The notes beneath the pieces are model-generated. The model was not told the origin of the DNA. It worked only from the letters and a program-made list of their open reading frames with translations, and did not search any database. A program made the translations under genes and the position numbers. 64,000 bases of DNA from an uncultured Erythrobacter sp. (GTDB lineage: Bacteria > Pseudomonadota > Alphaproteobacteria > Sphingomonadales > Sphingomonadaceae). Every line of letters starts with the position of its first letter. The first letter of the stretch is position 1. The stretch is from the NCBI GenBank assembly GCA_947488325.1, contig CANKYZ010000004.1, forward strand, positions 62,001 through 126,000. The letters are read 5' to 3'. Positions 63,540-64,000 of the stretch are shown here, one piece after another.

Positions 63540-64000
63540 ATGCGTTACCTTCCCCTCACCGATACTGATCGTACCGATATGCTGGAGCGTATCGGGGCGG
63601 CGTCCGTCGATGATCTGTTCGTCGATGTTCCTGCCCTTGCGCAACTCGATGGGCCGATCCGCGATCTTCCGATGCGCGCCAGCGAAATGGCGGTTGAGCG
63701 GCATATGCAAGCGCGCGCCACGAAAAATCTTGCCGCAGGCGATGCACCATTCTTCATCGGAGCAGGGGCGTATCGCCACCATATCCCGGCCAGCGTAGAT
63801 ACGGTAATCCAGCGCGGCGAATTCCTGACTGCCTACACGCCGTATCAGCCTGAGATCGCCCAGGGCACGTTGCAAATGCTGTTTGAGTTTCAGACTCAGG
63901 TCGCGAACCTCTATGGTTGCGCTGTGGCCAATGCCTCGCTCTACGACGGATCGACTGCGTGTTGGGAAGCGGTGGCGATGGCGGGCCGGTTAACGAAGCG
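63540..64000 (+). CDS. gcvPA: Glycine dehydrogenase subunit 1, GcvPA (5' part)
   Basis: The frame is open to the right edge, so only the first 153 residues are seen: [54 protein letters not shown] and [18 protein letters not shown]. This is the N-terminal half-type P protein, which works with a separate GcvPB subunit expected downstream. A GGGGAGCAAGAAAG stretch lies ahead of the ATG. Confidence 0.95.
   Translation, partial: MRYLPLTDTDRTDMLERIGAASVDDLFVDVPALAQLDGPIRDLPMRASEMAVERHMQARATKNLAAGDAPFFIGAGAYRHHIPASVDTVIQRGEFLTAYTPYQPEIAQGTLQMLFEFQTQVANLYGCAVANASLYDGSTACWEAVAMAGRLTK

Overview
The window comes from a motile, Gram-negative alphaproteobacterium, most likely in the Sphingomonadales (Erythrobacter/Sphingomonas-like). 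The pointers are a split methionine synthase, a curli locus with the alphaproteobacterial chaperone CsgH, a short flagellin, and a flbD-type activator beside fliEFGH. This placement is inference, because no rRNA or other marker gene is present. Genes are tightly packed, with many ATGA, GTGA or TGATG junctions.

Region 1 (1-25.3 kb) is one flagellar locus: the end of flgI, then flgJ, flgK, flgL, motA, motB, a large HAD-type protein and a methyltransferase. The last two converge on fliC through a shared terminator and may modify flagellin. A sigma-54 activator then opens a long colinear run: fliE, F, G, H, I, J, K, L, M, N, O, P, Q, R, flhB, fliD and fliS. It covers the basal body, switch, export gate, filament cap and filament chaperone.

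Region 2 (25.3-30.9 kb) holds housekeeping and stress genes: an alpha/beta hydrolase, nhaA, a flavin reductase with a TetR regulator, and an adhC-cupin-thioesterase operon. From 31.1 to 32.2 kb lie decayed insertion sequences and a hexanucleotide repeat.

Region 3 (32.7-39.6 kb) is a LuxR-type regulator followed by an operon that I read as a Fap-like functional amyloid system. It has two fibril-type repeat proteins, a C39 peptidase (FapD), a FapE-like protein and a coiled-coil plus beta-barrel secretion pore (FapF). It also has a protein with a predicted peptidoglycan-binding domain that I do not know from Pseudomonas fap operons. Remnants of a mobilisation module (mobC and truncated mobA) follow.

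Region 4 (40.7-53.4 kb) starts with a sodium:solute symporter and an orphan 45-residue peptide with a lasso-peptide leader motif and core. Next come a minus-strand carbohydrate set (TauD-like oxygenase, aldo/keto reductase, Gfo/Idh/MocA oxidoreductase, GH42 beta-galactosidase) and a methionine-cycle operon (ArsR-methyltransferase fusion, metF, split metH) behind a strong inverted repeat.

Region 5 (53.6-61.6 kb) is a curli locus: csgF, csgG, four curlin-repeat proteins, an unknown secreted protein that may start at CTG, and csgH. Region 6 (61.7-64 kb) is a tandem glycine riboswitch ahead of gcvT, gcvH and the start of gcvPA. Two unrelated amyloid-secretion systems about 14 kb apart, plus an orphan lasso-like precursor between them, are the most unusual content.
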